NCBI GenBank assembly: GCA_021775275.1 | Contig: JAJFIE010000037.1 | Location: forward strand, 1 to 5,630 | Reading direction: 5' to 3' | DNA: 5,630 nt | Origin: Rhodospirillales bacterium | GTDB taxonomy: Bacteria > Pseudomonadota > Alphaproteobacteria > Rhodospirillales > Casp-alpha2 | Shown here: positions 5,236 to 5,630 of the stretch, in pieces | Layout of the letters: each line of letters starts with the position of its first letter | Position numbering within the stretch: position 1 is the stretch's first letter | Notes under the pieces: generated by a model | Databases searched by the model: none | What the model saw: only the letters and a program-made list of their open reading frames with translations | What the model was told of the DNA's origin: nothing | Translations under genes and position numbers: made by a program

Positions 5236-5630
5236 CTATAAGGTCTTGCAGACTTCGTCGAGGGTTTCAATGGTCTGGGCAAAGTCCGCTTCCGTGTGTA
5301 CAGCAGAGACAAAACGTCGTACGCCGGGCAGCACATAGATACCGCGACGCAGCAGTTCGGTATCCAGCTTGCGCATGGCGGCCAAATCACTGTTCATCAT
5401 GTGCATCTGGGTGGTGGGCAGATTTTCCATGAACAGGAACTGCCAGAAAGATTTGCCACCGGCGGCAAGCGCGGGGATGCCGTGACGGTCGAGCACGTTC
5501 TGCATATCACCCAGGAACTTTGACGAGTTGTCGTGCAGAGTTTCGTAGAAACCCGGCACGGAGAGTATATCCAGCGAAGCAATGGTGGCCGCAGCGGCAA
5601 TGGGGTTGCCGTGCAGGGTTCCGTTCATAT
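5236..5630 (-). CDS. Class III PLP-dependent aminotransferase (glutamate-1-semialdehyde aminomutase-like), C-terminal fragment
   Basis: The visible part is the last roughly 130 codons of a protein that normally has 420-450, ending with TAG at 5238-5236; the start lies beyond the window. The first visible motif, NGTLHGNPIAAAA, is the class III (GTxxGNP) segment whose Thr contacts the PLP phosphate of the partner subunit. The C-terminal pattern RRGIYVLPGVRRFVSAVHT followed by an acidic-hydrophobic helix is typical of the glutamate-1-semialdehyde 2,1-aminomutase-like branch. The PLP-binding Lys is not in view. Class III enzymes move an amino group between an amine or amino acid and a keto acid, or within one molecule. 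Placed first of the visible operon genes, 38 bp before the CMD gene, it probably transaminates a pathway intermediate rather than serving haem synthesis; that is inference. Any ATG in view, such as the one at 5628, is internal. Confidence 0.88.
   Translation of the reverse strand, partial: MNGTLHGNPIAAAATIASLDILSVPGFYETLHDNSSKFLGDMQNVLDRHGIPALAAGGKSFWQFLFMENLPTTQMHMMNSDLAAMRKLDTELLRRGIYVLPGVRRFVSAVHTEADFAQTIETLDEVCKTL

Overview
The window reads as one minus-strand catabolic gene cluster from a bacterium of moderate GC (roughly mid-50s percent by eye). The protein families (a DddP-like M24 enzyme, proline/betaine-type enolase-superfamily enzymes and an MDR9-like oxidoreductase) would suit a heterotrophic alphaproteobacterium. 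That placement is inference; nothing in the sequence fixes the taxon. No RNA gene, CRISPR array, insertion sequence or phage gene was seen.

In transcription order (right to left) the genes are: the C-terminal end of a class III PLP aminotransferase (5236-5630, cut by the window edge); a small carboxymuconolactone-decarboxylase-family protein (4820-5197); a zinc-less MDR alcohol/quinone oxidoreductase (3700-4809); two tandem, about 40% identical mandelate racemase/muconate lactonizing (MR/MLE) enzymes (2580-3683 and 1453-2559); an M24-fold protein (205-1434) whose metal and active-site residues match the DMSP lyase DddP rather than peptidases; and, after a 94-bp AT-rich gap, the first 36 codons of an APC-type amino acid permease (1-110, cut by the window edge). 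The first six genes are spaced 10-38 bp apart and most have visible Shine-Dalgarno sequences, so they are probably one operon. The permease may be its last member or may have its own promoter in the gap.

Together the set suggests uptake and breakdown of an amino-acid-like small molecule. The permease would import it, the MR/MLE pair would epimerise, racemise or dehydrate it, the M24 protein would cleave it (an elimination or C-N/C-S cleavage rather than peptide hydrolysis), and the aminotransferase and oxidoreductase would handle amine and carbonyl intermediates. A betaine, hydroxyproline-like or sulfonium osmolyte is an attractive substrate class, but this is inference from family relationships. 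The main item for follow-up is the DddP-like M24 gene sitting in an MR/MLE operon, a context I do not recognise as a described pathway.
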